Shown piece by piece: positions 10,497-21,502 of a DNA stretch of 64,000 nucleotides. The notes below the pieces were generated by a model, which was not told the origin of the DNA, ran no database searches, and saw only the letters and a list, made by a program, of their open reading frames with translations. The translations under genes were made by a program, and so were the position numbers. Origin of the DNA: Lingula anatina (Eukaryota; Brachiopoda; Lingulata; Lingulida; Lingulidae). Positions within the stretch are counted from its first letter, which is position 1, and each line of letters starts with the position of its first letter. The DNA is taken from contig NW_019775475.1 in the NCBI RefSeq assembly GCF_001039355.2, forward strand, positions 116,423 through 180,422. Direction: 5' to 3'.

Positions 10497-11869
10497 CATA
10501 AGCAAGTTTAGACTTACCAGGGGCGGATTGAAGCCTTCTGGGTCTTCTGGAAGACGGACAGAATTTTTCAAATTTATATTGACGGCCATCTAATTTTTTT
10601 CTGTAGGAAGACGGTCAAAAATTGAGGATGGATAAAAAAAGACAATTGAGAAGACGGTCAGAAAATATGGCTGGATCCTCCCCTGCTTGATTCTTACCGT
10701 CACTGGAACGGGTGGTCATGTCATGATCGGGTGAGTGGCAGCACGCCCTCCTGGTAGATCTGTACCAGGTATCATACGTGCCCTCGGTGATCAGTGTTAT
10801 ACCGCAGTCATTTTCCTCAAAGTCGCAATGAAAACCTAACATCAATACCAAAAATATAGAAATATGTTACTTATTAGGTCCATAATACCATTTCCATTTT
10901 GATTAAAGCCACAATGAAAACAACGTCAATGCCAAAAATATAGAAATATGTTACTTACTAGGTCTATAATACCATGGACAATTTAATCAAAGTCACAATG
11001 AAAACGTAACATCAATGAGAAATGTGTAACTTCATTAGATCAAAAATACCACAGGCACTATCCTCAAAAGTCTCGATATAAAACTTAATACATGTACCAA
11101 TCGCAAAATGCATCATTACATGTGCGCATAATGGCACCAAGGCAATTGCCAAGTTTGAAGTAGGTCTCACCGATTTAACCGATTTAGACGGTAATATAGC
11201 AAAAAAAAAAAAAAAAAAAGAAAAAAAAAAGAATATATATATACACACATAACTTTTCCCCAAACTTTCTCTATTTTCTCATGAATACTAAGGCATATCT
11301 TACACGAATCAGATGACAAAAATAAATATCAAATGATAGGGTCTTGGAGATTAAAAATGTAAAGAAATCGCAGAGCATTTCTTCCGATTTGATTTTTCTC
11401 TATTTCTGTGCCATGTACAGTACGTTTAATTCATCCAGCAAACGCTGAAAAGCTTAAGCGTATAGATAATTTAACCCCTCGCGACGTTTCCTTGGAAAGG
11501 TTCGTAATGAGGACTCGTTTTTATAGTATTTTTCATTTTTATTCACCGTTTGCCTCAATTCCAATATTTCTTTATATCATGTCCAGCAACACATTTTGAT
11601 ATTTTATTATTTTCAGATCGACCCGCCACCACAGCACCATTTTCATTAATCCTTAACAAAAAATGGTGGTTTCTTACTCTTCAAGCGAAATTCGTCGCTG
11701 TAAATGAAATTTGCGTGAAATCAGCTCAGATATTCAATTTTAGCACGTTTTAGATTTAAATAACATCCAACTTACTCTTTAAAGGGTTTCTCCGCGTTCC
11801 TTCGCCGAAAGAATTCCACACTAGAGTCAGAATTATGATGCCTTCGATGAGCCAGCTCTCCGCCCACAT
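4452..11869 (-). CDS. MAM-family gene A: tandem MAM-domain surface protein, exon 3 truncated
   Basis: Ten exons by comparison with genes B and C: 11776-11869, 10698-10835, 8985-9010 (fragment of exon 3), 8257-8397, 7888-7984, 6800-6922, 6534-6632, 5961-6095, 5451-5627 and 4452-4666. Exon 1 is a signal peptide (MWAESWLIEGIIILTLVWNS). Exons 2-5 form MAM domain 1 (FHCDFEENDCG start, DEISVTVGLC end). Exons 6-9 form a divergent MAM domain 2 (LFCDFDDGHCGYY start, PIPRGVYQIQFKATCP near the end). Exon 10 is a Thr-rich stalk with a hydrophobic tail. Only the last 26 bases of exon 3 remain before an N at 9011; the other roughly 147 bases are missing. Skipping exon 3 would break the frame (exon 2 ends in phase 1, exon 4 starts in phase 0). 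Either the assembly lost sequence here or the gene is a pseudogene. MAM domains usually mediate adhesion or oligomerisation; the partner is unknown. Confidence 0.75.
6103..6335. repeat. Interspersed repeat fragment starting GGATCCAGGATT in intron 7 of gene A
   Basis: The segment begins with a GGGTCGGATCCAGG-type end, like hAT-type termini, followed by G+C-rich sequence and then unique AT-rich DNA. The duplicate begins near 17820 and has GGGGCGGATCCAGG. The right boundary is uncertain. Confidence 0.35.
7327..7603. mobile_element. Fold-back MITE with AATAC target duplication (copy 1)
   Basis: The two arms, each about 110 bases, are near-perfect inverted repeats: left starts CAGGCCTACCCAACTACCAG, right ends CTGGTAGTTGGGTAGGCCTG. 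A unique centre of about 50 bases lies around 7440-7490. AATAC directly flanks both ends (7322-7326 and 7604-7608), consistent with a 5-bp target-site duplication. It sits in intron 5 of gene A; the paralogous copy is 19029-19305. Confidence 0.8.
7985..8035. repeat. (TATAA)10 microsatellite at the exon 5 splice acceptor
   Basis: Ten perfect TATAA units. On the minus strand the array ends in ATAG, which is the acceptor of exon 5 of gene A (exon begins at 7984). Gene B has eleven units at 19685-19740. There is no conventional polypyrimidine tract next to the acceptor. Confidence 0.9.
9011..9011. other. Single ambiguous base marking the end of the A/B duplication
   Basis: An isolated N falls inside exon 3 of gene A. 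Left of it the sequence follows gene B closely; right of it no similarity to gene B remains. The expected 5' part of exon 3 is not found anywhere between 9012 and 10697. It is probably a hidden assembly join. Confidence 0.7.
9152..9569. mobile_element. Fold-back MITE, Harbinger-like (TAA target duplication)
   Basis: Terminal inverted repeats TGCCCCTATTTCACACAGAC and GTCTGTGTGAAATAGGGGCA continue inward as longer imperfect arms containing ATTGACAAATTTCAGGATTC on the left and its complement on the right. TAA flanks both ends (9149-9151 and 9570-9572), as is usual for PIF/Harbinger elements. It is present only in the gene A region. Confidence 0.8.
10162..10331. repeat. Two tandem copies of an approximately 84 bp unit
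   Basis: The segment starting AGCGTTTACTAATACTACCC and ending CAAGCACTACCAG occurs twice in direct succession, with only a TATCAAG versus TAACAAG type difference near the end. It lies in intron 2 of gene A. Confidence 0.85.
10399..10491. repeat. Compound microsatellite (CT)n(TA)n
   Basis: An uninterrupted CT run of more than 50 bases passes directly into a TA run of nearly 40 bases. Any open frame across it is an artefact of the repeat. Confidence 0.95.
10518..10685 (+). mobile_element. hAT-like non-autonomous element in intron 2 of gene A
   Basis: Ends CAGGGGCGGATTGAAGCC and CTGGATCCTCCCCTG form a terminal inverted repeat of the CAGGGG type. The body matches the reverse complement of 4285-4451. 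It lies just downstream of the exon 2 splice donor (exon ends at 10698). Confidence 0.65.
10815..11100. repeat. Tandem repeats (about 84 bp) seeded from the exon 2 acceptor of gene A
   Basis: Unit 1 includes the 5' edge of exon 2 (bases 10815-10835). Units beginning near 10901, 10985 and 11061 repeat the motif CAAAGTCACAATGAAAACGT and the following intron bases, with growing divergence. The extra units are not usable exons; in the third the acceptor AG is changed (GTTAG to GTTAC). Confidence 0.7.
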
Positions 11870-14409
11870 TTTATCTTCGTAACAAATCTGATTAGAAATT
11901 CCTGGAAAAAAACTTTCCCTTGTCTGGCGGCGGCAAGAAAAGTGCACAAACTTTAGGTTATTGTGTGAGTGTTGCCTGTTGCTTAATAATGTCTGTTAGT
12001 TGTTTTGTCAATGTTAAATTCAAAACCAAATACCCTGTTACTAAACCTTTAATACAGTTAATTTCAGAACTAAGCACTTAATAACTAAGTTTTAGATGTT
12101 GTTTAAGAGGATAAATATCTTTTTATGTCTAAGATATTTAATACTTTCAAATCTTCTTGACTAAAGAATATTTCGAATATATTGCTAGTGACAGTATTTA
12201 GAAACGTGTATCTTGAACTCCCCATAAGTTGTCCACATAAGAAAGATTTTTCAAACAAAATGTTTTTTTTTTTTTTTTGCAAAACCATTGTTATTCTCAT
12301 AAGTTACTTCAGTTTTGCCATGAAAGGTAGGATATGGTGGTAATTTGAAACAAAATGTCGCAACTTAAGGATTTAATTCTGCGATCGAGTAAAACACAGT
12401 ACACGGGGTACGGAGCACATACGCGTAAACAAGATCCAAAAGGTTAGTATCTTAACTGTAGCCAAAATGAATATTTTTCTTTGATTAAAAAACATCGATT
12501 CTGTCATTAGAGGTTAACCTTCACAATACTTGGAAGTTGAAAACTACGTTTGATCTTAATTGAAAAACTCTAATCAATTTCACAACATAATATACTATAT
12601 ATTTCATTGTTTGAGTTCGGTTACAATGGACTTGGAGTACGAATTTTGGTCCAATCTCACATAATGAAAATGTTAATGAAAATGTTGTATTTTTACTTGT
12701 AACTCTATGGATTTACCCCAAATTTTAGAATACTCACGGTGGTTTCTCTTTTCGGAAGTTTCCTCTGGTGAGTACGTCCGACACTCCCGCAAGTTGCGGT
12801 GCTTGTGCTCTTAAACATAGCTACAAATCAGAAAAAAAAATGGCTGGTACTAAATAGTGCATTTCCATTAACGTTGCTTTTAATCCCTCTTTCTGACTTA
12901 TAATGCACCTGAGTCTGTTTAGAACTTGAGGTGCCAAAGGCAGTGTTGTTCCTCGCTAGAATTAACGGACACACCCTGCGTTAAGGGGTGGTAATAGCTA
13001 ACAACAGAACCAAAACTCTTGTACGAAGAGAATTGATTTACCTTAGGCGTAACCAAGCACGTCTTTACATGGTTAATATAACCGTCTACGTGCATTTTTA
13101 TTTAACCTATTGAACGATGAATTAGTTCTAAATGCATGATGTTCGGCAGCTGAGAGGATTTGGAAAACTGAATGTTATAATTAAATGATGTAAAGTGACT
13201 TTAAAAACCTAGAAATGTTTTATATATGTTGAAATTTAGAAGCTTATTTCCACTGTTCGTCCAATGTACTGTATTATCTTTAAAACTTGACTATACATTT
13301 TACTTGTTAGAACGGGTCACTTAATGACCCATTACAGTAGCTGTGTGCATGACATCATAGTGATAAGATGCTCTACGTACGGGTGAGTTAAATGTAATCA
13401 GATGGCCCAATAAGACAGCTTTAATGCAGATCCAGGATTCAGATTCAGACGTACCCTGAAGCAGCTATTTAATTGTTCTTTAAATGTTTCTTAAAATTCT
13501 AGCAAATTTTAGCAAGGCATAGCATGGCGGCAATTTATTAACTATTCATAGAGCCTCAGCAAACGCAGAACGTTATTAGAACGTTACCATAAAGTTCCAG
13601 TAACGTTCTCGTAACGTTTTGATAACGTTCTGTATTTGTTGGGACCCATCGTCCACGGCACGCACACTGATATGCCCTCCTTACTCGGAGAGAACAATCG
13701 AAATGCACAGCGCGATATTGCAATCAAGCTGCTTCATTCTGTATTTCACACTGAACATATGAGTATGTTTCCATGTTTCAGGGTGCAAGGTAATAGCACA
13801 CTATCCAAGTTATTTTCATGTGTAAGAGCAAGTATTTGCAGTCCTCCTTTTTCGAGATAATGCAAAACCGATTATGGTCACGTAAATGCCGTGTCTCCTA
13901 TGTCGATATTTCTGTACGTCAGCCACCTGCTGCAGTACATTAATGGCGTAAGCACATTTGTCTGGAAACATAAGAGAGCCGAACCAAACAGTGGCTGTAA
14001 AAAGATAGCTTTTGTTGAAATCGGTTCGTAAAGTAAGTAATGTGGGTGTATGTGTTTGTGAATTCATAACATCATTGCTGTTAGATAAAAGGCAGGCGCC
14101 GGTGTTACCGGGCATATAAATTTATGTAAGATCATGATTTAAGGTGGCCTAAAGCAGTCACATCAAATAGAGGGACGATAATTTCGTCAAGCAGTAAAAT
14201 TGTTTTGCAAAATAAGGTAATTAAACAAAAAAAAAAATATTAGTACCTCACAACACAATTATTGAATGCATACAGACGCTTACAAGAATCGTGTCACTAA
14301 CGTTGACTATTTCATCAACGCAATCTTTTACAATCCTCAGCGCAGAGAAAAGCCGAGATCATACGTAATCACGATGCATTGCCTGGAGTCACAATCCATT
14401 AAGACATAT

Positions 14410-15780
14410 TCAAAAGGTTTTGTTGGAGCTTAGAGGGTGCCTCATACAACACAATCAGTGCAGATAAGCAAATGTAATTGTTTCTAGATGACTTTCTAAT
14501 CCAACACAATCAGTATCGATAAGACACTGTTTCTAATTGGTGTCTCAAGCAACACAGTCAGCGTAGGTAATCCATTGGCCCCTTTCAGAATAGGGGACTA
14601 ACTAGTCCAATGGTCAAATATGGCGACCCACTACAAAGCTTGCCATCTAATCCGCTAATAGACACTGAATAGATATCCAGTGGGGAAGTATTCAAGTGGG
14701 TCGGCCATATTTGACCCTCGGACTACTTAGTCCGTTTATTCCGAATGGGGCAATTGTTTCTAGTTGGAGTTTCGTTCGGTACAGTCAGCATACACATAAT
14801 TCATTGTTTTGAGTTGGTGCTTCACACAGGACAATCAATATTGTAAGTTTCAATGTTTCTATATGGTATCTCAAGCAACACAATCAGAATGGATAAGGTG
14901 TAGTGTTTCTGAATTGTGGCTCAAGCAGTCCAGAAAAGTAATTGTTTTTCAAGTGGTCCCTCACCCAACATAATCAGTATAGGGAGATTGTGTTCCCTAC
15001 TTGAATCTCAAGCAACACAATCAGTATAAGTAAGTGATTGTGTAACTAGTTGGTATCTCAAGTAACATAGTCAAAATAGGTAAGCCGACATGATGAGACA
15101 TTGATGCAAATCACAATCCATTCGTACATATTCAAGAGGTCTTATTCGACTTTAGTCGGTGTCCCAAGCAGCACAATTCGTATAGGTAGGCCATTGGTTC
15201 CAGTTGCCAGCAACAGAATCAACATGAATAAGTTATCCCTTCTGACTGGTGTCTAACTGGTTCCTCAGAACAATTGGTATAAGTAAGTGATTGTGTCTAG
15301 TTGGTGTGCCAAGCAACACAATCAGTATACATGGGAAAGCCATTGTTTCTAGGCGGTGCCTCATACAAAACAATCAGTATAGGTAAGTGATTGCTTCTAG
15401 TTGGTTAGTGACGCCAGCCGGTGTCTCAAGGAACGCAATCAGTATATATGAGAAAGTCTGTTTCTAGTTTGTGTCTCACGCAACACAGTCAGTAAAGGTA
15501 AGTTAGTGTCTAGTTGGTGCCTCATACAATACAACTGGTATACGCAAGTCTTTGCTACTAGCTGTTACATCACGCGCCACTTTTAGAATATGTAGTTATT
15601 GTTTCTACTTGGTGCCTCATAAAACACAATCAGTACAGGTAAGTCATTGTTTCTAGCTGATGTCTCGAGTAACACAATCATTACAGGTTAGTAATTGTGT
15701 TTTAGTTGATGTCCCAAGCATTGCATTCAGTATAAGAAAGTGATTGTGTTTTGGTCAGTGTTCCAATCAACACAGGCACG
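14410..15780. repeat. Degenerate minisatellite, unit about 48 bp (copy 2)
   Basis: Paralogue of 2690-4065 with the same unit order and the same nested palindrome. Differences are mostly point changes, so the array was duplicated as a block rather than expanded separately. Confidence 0.8.
14588..14750. mobile_element. Palindromic MITE-like element, 'ATATTTGA' family (copy in B spacer)
   Basis: Duplicate of 2868-3030 at the same place in the second minisatellite. The left inner arm here (CCAATGGTCAAATATGGCGA) fits its partner slightly better than in the first copy. Confidence 0.65.
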
Positions 15781-16003
15781 ACGAGTATCTTTTTCATCTT
15801 CGTGATAAAAACGGAATGGCGACGACTTAATCTAAGAAACGAAGAAATGTTTTGATATTGGCATTGGCATACAAATCTGGAGTCAATATTACGGACACTT
15901 GCACGTCTTGGATATCAGGGCTGTCATTTGGATAATAACCACCATAAATGTCGCAGTCAGTGTACACATCAGACAGTATGTCCTTTTTAAAAACATCTCA
16001 AGT

Positions 16004-16170
16004 CAGCGGCAGATCCAGAGATATTTTACGCCCGTCTTCCAAATTATCTTTGTTGATCTATCCTCCATTTTTGATCGTCTTCCGACAGAAAAAATTAGAT
16101 ATCTGTCAATGAAAACTTGAAATTCTGACCGTTTCTGGAAGACCCAGAAGACGGCTTCAATCCGCCCTTG
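16004..16170 (-). mobile_element. hAT-like remnant abutting gene B stop codon
   Basis: Second copy of 4285-4451. CAAGGGCGG follows directly on the TAA of gene B at 16171-16173 (minus strand). Confidence 0.6.
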
Positions 16171-19100
16171 TTAAGCAACTAGAACTCCTCTCCATATGAA
16201 CCGTTCCGCCAGTACCAGCACACACAGTGCAGCGATAGTATAGGAATCCCAGAAATCTTCCCTCCTGGAGCCACTTCCGGGGAAGAAGTTCAAGAAAGGA
16301 CGAATCTTCCCTGTGGTAGTAGTAGGCCTTTGTTCTGTTGTGGTTTCAACAGGGTCTTCCGTGGTACGGGGAAAGGAGGTCGTGGCTGGAACTAGCAAAT
16401 TGGACGTCACAAGTATGTTTTTATATTTGTGTGAATGAATAGTTACTTTTATGGTGACAATTCGAATCCGAATTCATTAGGGTGAACACCACACGAAATA
16501 TATCGTTTGTGAAAATAATTAAACCACAGTTCGATCAGAAAACAAAAGGCTGTGCCGTTTAATCCGGTGTATTCGTGAGCGGCGTGGCACGATCTTCAGG
16601 AAATAGGAATGTTTTCATTCTGCTCGTACCGAAATACTATTATAGGAAGGCACGTGTCACCTCGTGACAAATATTGCGAAATACAGATTTGAGGTGCTAA
16701 ATAAAAGACTTTCCGCCAAAAAATCATGCTTAACCAACTTTCCTGGGGTAAACTGTGTTTTTGGTCGACTAATCAACTTTTGATTCTTTCCTGGAATTCA
16801 TCATTTCTATGTAACAGTCCGGGAAAATTAGACAGTCCTTAAGTTTTGTCAACCGGCCGTCACTTCGAACTTCCGGATTGCGAGCGATTCAAAATTGTGT
16901 CAAGACTTTTGACAGGTGGCAAGTTCTGTGAGGAAGTGAAAAATTAAAAAGTACTACTTGCCCATAGATAAGTTCGGTGAGAAGTGGTTGTGCACTTACA
17001 AGTAAAAAAGGGTGCTAAAACCTTTCGCTTTGTCTCTTTAAACATAATGTGGGATTAAACAGCACATCTACGACAACACATAAACTTTACTATACATACT
17101 TTTCTAAATGCCATCAATTAATTTACAGAATATACTATGCATGTGCGTGGATATTTTATAATTACGTTTAGCTGTGCAGTCCTTTTCAGCAATGGCGATT
17201 TCGTCGATGGCCAAGAGCATTCTCTTACTGACTGTGTATTGGTAGTCTGGGCACGTGGCCTTGAACTGGATTTGATACACGCCCCTAGGGATGGGTACCT
17301 CAAAGAAAGTGTAAGGATCACTCTGATGTTGTGGAGTACTCCCTGGTACACAATATGAAACAATAAAGAAAAATAACCCTAAAATACGGACTTTCATCTA
17401 AACGAAAATAAACTAAAAGCACTGTCGTTGCTATTTTTACTATGTTTATTCTAGAAAAAATGTTGATTTTAGTCTAACAAAAGTGCAGGTACATAGAAAG
17501 ACAGTAACGTAAATTTTGCAGGATCGCCGTTTTTTATTTATTTATTTATTTTTTTTGGGTTTTTTTTTTAAATAACTAATATCGAAATTATTCTAAAGCC
17601 TTTGTAATGTTGAAACCGAATTTCTACCAATATCAAACGTTTTTAATGTAAAACCTGGTTTTATTAGTCGTACCTTCGTGTGTCCATAATAAGACACTTT
17701 CCTCGTCAGCGATGGCAAACATTTCAAGCAGGGCTTCATTATCTTCGTTGGCCGCCATCCAAAACTGAAGACACCACGGGAAGCCTTCAGGAAATATATG
17801 TAAATGACCTAGAATAGAGGGGCGGATCCAGGATTATTTGAAGGAGGGGTCCGTTTTTTAGGCATGACAGGCCGTGGATGCGAAGCTGACCCTCTCCCCC
17901 CCCCCTCCTGGCGTGGGGTTCGGGGCTCGCTAAAGGGCCCCGAAAAAATATGGTATTTTAGAGATCGAACGGTGCCATATAGAACTATGATTCAACTAAT
18001 CAAATTCTCATTTCAAGAGGGGACCATTGGTGTGATTTTTTTTTTCAGAATTCGAAGTAGGCCTATACAGTATTACAATGAAGAAATCAGAGCAATATTT
18101 ATGAATACTGTCACCTGCAGCATACATAATTGTAAATGTTATTGTATACATAATTGTAACGAATATATATTTGGTGTGCTTATGCCGTCAATGTGAAAAT
18201 AACTGTAAAATTAACAAGGACCTGCTAGTTTTACCTTGGTTCGTCTCATTAACAGCGTATGGAAGACTTGTGACATAGCCTGATCCACCAAAAGTACGCA
18301 TAGTACAGTCAAACGAAAACCTTCCGCCCGTTCCTAAGCCAAAACCGAAATCAAAATGAAACTGAAACTGATAAATTTTTTAACATTTGTTAACATGGGG
18401 GACAAACGTATCATTTGTCAACTGACAAAGTTTCAAAATTATCACGTTGACTTACTTAATAATAAGATTTCTTTACATTTTACTTCTGTCTCAGATCTTA
18501 CCTGAATCCGAATGATCGACTTTTGGGAAATGCTCATTAGAAGTTCGAAAATAGTCCCATACATACGTAGTCTTTGTTTCAACATAATATCCACAATGCC
18601 CGTCGTCAAAATCGCAAAACAATTCTGAAAATTCAAGCAAGAGTAACACATGGAGAGTAGCACATGACGTCATTACGCGATCGACAGAAACGTTTTATTC
18701 TTATATATCCTTAGACAACTAACCTGAACTATCCGAAAGTTTAACATGTCTCGCCGATAATAACACATGGTTTGATTATTTCACTTGCTGTCAAAAATAT
18801 CCAACATGAAACACGCACATAACATTTCCGCAGACAGTACTCCCTCCCCGAGTTTTCACCATATGTGCAAGCATACAATTTTTCCCACCAAGTAGGCAGT
18901 TGTAAATTTTTTGTACGTACATAAAAGTTTGTAACTTACAAACTTTCGAACTAACTTACGTGAACAATCGGACTTACGTAAAAAGTTACATGTACAAGAA
19001 TTCGTAAGCTACAGCCTTTCGAGAATACCAGGCCTACCCAACTACCAGACTCGGCACATAAGGATCCTGAATTAACCGGTATACCGGACCACACTACCCG

Positions 19101-21420
19101 TTTTCAAGGTGTGTGTCAGATCGCATTTCGGAGTATCATACCCCAGAACAATTTTTGTAGGACGACCGCGGGCTCATCCTGTCGGTGTTCTGACTGATAC
19201 TCCTGAAATGCAATCTGACACACACCTTGAAAACGGGTAGTGTGGTCCGATATACCGGTTAATTCAGGATCTTTATGTGCCGAAACTGGTAGTTGGGTAG
19301 GCCTGAATACGGGCCTTGATGTCTAAGTGCTGACGCAGACTGGAGTGTGCATGTCCCATTCACTTGACAATCACAGTGCGACCAACGAATACTCAACACA
19401 AAGAAAAGCCCCCTTCGATACAGTTAAATTCTGGGCGGCCAGTGTGAAGTGATCTCACATACATGAATATGTTCCCTTTAAGTAAAATGGAAAATATAGG
19501 AAAACCCATACAAGACAATGGCATTTTTTAAAAAATTAATAATAATGTCAGCTTTACTAATTTGACAGAAATAGACATTATCTCACCACTGGAACAGAGT
19601 CCAACAGTTACCGAAATTTCATCTACGGTTATAATGTTTCTAAGGACAGTAGTGTCGCCATCAATTCGGCCCACAAACAGCACCTATAATATAATATAAT
19701 ATAATATAATATAATATAATATAATATAATATAATATAATGGCGATCCTTTCCACTTGAGCTCCGTCTTCCTTACAGTTCTCGTATGTGCTTTAATAAGC
19801 ATATTAAGCGCCAAGACGTTTCTGCTCAAAATGGTCTTAATCCAGCATCAAAAACGATGTCAGGGCTTAAGAATTTGAATCGATGGTACTTAGGTTTAAG
19901 TTTTGAACGGCTGAATAAAAAAATATACGACACCGTGACAAATATATCGGCCAAACTCACCTGGAAGGGAGTAGTGTTAGTGATGTCCATGCCGATCGGG
20001 GGCCAGTTCTTCCAAATTTTGACGAAATAATTCGAATCTATAACGCCAAACACTGATGTAAACCCTGTGTCATCTAACAGAACATACGGTGGTTGGTCTG
20101 CCTGCCAGAGATATAATCATCAGAAAGTTTAAATAAAAAATCTATTTAAACCAATGAGTTATTTGCAGTTGGTCCTTTGGCTAAAGCAGATTAAAAACGG
20201 AAAATTACAGTGTTTCTTGGCTTAGGAACTAAAACGTATCGATAGTCATATACAACGGTTTACCATCTGCGCACCCTGATCACGTGAATTGTGATTTCTT
20301 GTGATCAAGTCCATAGAAGGTGGATCACTATGTATAGTGTATGACTTTTGCCATTTAGTCTCTAAGTCGCATATTACTCTCTTTGCCACGTGATGCAAAG
20401 GCCGTATAAACCATTTAGAAACGGCTAAAGTTGGAAAAATTGGGAATGTATAAATTGTTAGAGAACACATGGGACTAGGCCACCCAATCACCCGTATTTA
20501 CAAGCAGGTACGTTTTAGATTGCTTACGTGACTTCAAGCACAAACGTATCATTTAGTTTTCTAGATATTTCTATAACATTCTCATTTCTTTAAAATCTAC
20601 AGTATTATGAAACTTTCAAGAAGAAGCGAAAATGTTCCTTACAAACGGAATAAAATCTAGAACTTCACTTACCATTAATGCATAAACAGTCAAATTCACT
20701 TGGTTAGTTATGCCATGCATGTAATAATAAAAGCTGATACAATAATTTTCACCATTTCCACCAATCCATGGAGTGACCGATTTCGCAGAATATATCTTCC
20801 CTTCATTGGCAAGAGCATCGTCCTCTTTTAGGTACATGAAATGACCTGGAATGTCCATCTAAATCTGTTTAACTGATTTCGAAATTCTAAACCAAGCAAG
20901 ATGTAGCTGACATGTACTCATAGAAACTGAAATTGTATAATCAATGACATTCTTCCAATGCACTTGAAAGAAAAAACTAAAGAGTATAAGAAAATTTTAA
21001 AAAGAATTTAAAACTTTTATTTTATATATTTTATTATCTGATTATTGTAACTGTCCGTATATTAAATGACTTCCTGTAAAGTCTACTGCACATACAGTAT
21101 CATATGGATTTTAGACTATAAATAAATATTGTTATTATTATAATTATCATCAGCCAAATAAAAGAAAATGATGTGAAAATAACTGTAGATAAGATAATCC
21201 TACACTTACCGTCTCTACTTGCAGTCGTCACGTCAAAACGGGGGACATCGCAGCAAGCCGCCCGACTTGCTCTGATCCACGTGTCGTATGCGTCTTCGGT
21301 GATCCACGTAATGCCGCAATCACTTTCCTCAAAGTCACAATGAAAACCTAAAGACAATATTAAAATGTCAGCGATATCACTGTTTCACCAGCATGGTATT
21401 AAGAGGCCTGGACAAACACC

Positions 21421-21502
<82 letters not shown>

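Larger units (their letters stand above)
11870..16170. other. Spacer between gene A and gene B
   Basis: This is the second copy of the 173-4451 spacer with the same components in order: AACGTT fold-back (13554-13645), minisatellite (14410-15780) with nested palindrome (14588-14750), and hAT-like remnant (16004-16170). A small insertion (about 14290-14320) and scattered indels distinguish it. No gene is seen. Confidence 0.7.
11698..20698. repeat. Segmental duplication, second copy (pairs with 1-9010)
   Basis: Sequence at position 1 matches that at 11698 and the match continues, with small indels, to the N at 9011 versus about 20698. The identity is about 98% by eye, including transposon remnants and microsatellites at corresponding places. 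The unit runs from upstream of one gene's exon 1 through the spacer to exon 3 of the next gene, so both ends cut genes. Confidence 0.9.

Noticed and set aside
10323-10593. Open frames on both strands through the CT/TA microsatellite
   Set aside because: They translate to Leu-Ser, Arg-Glu and Tyr-Ile runs and exist only because of the simple repeat.
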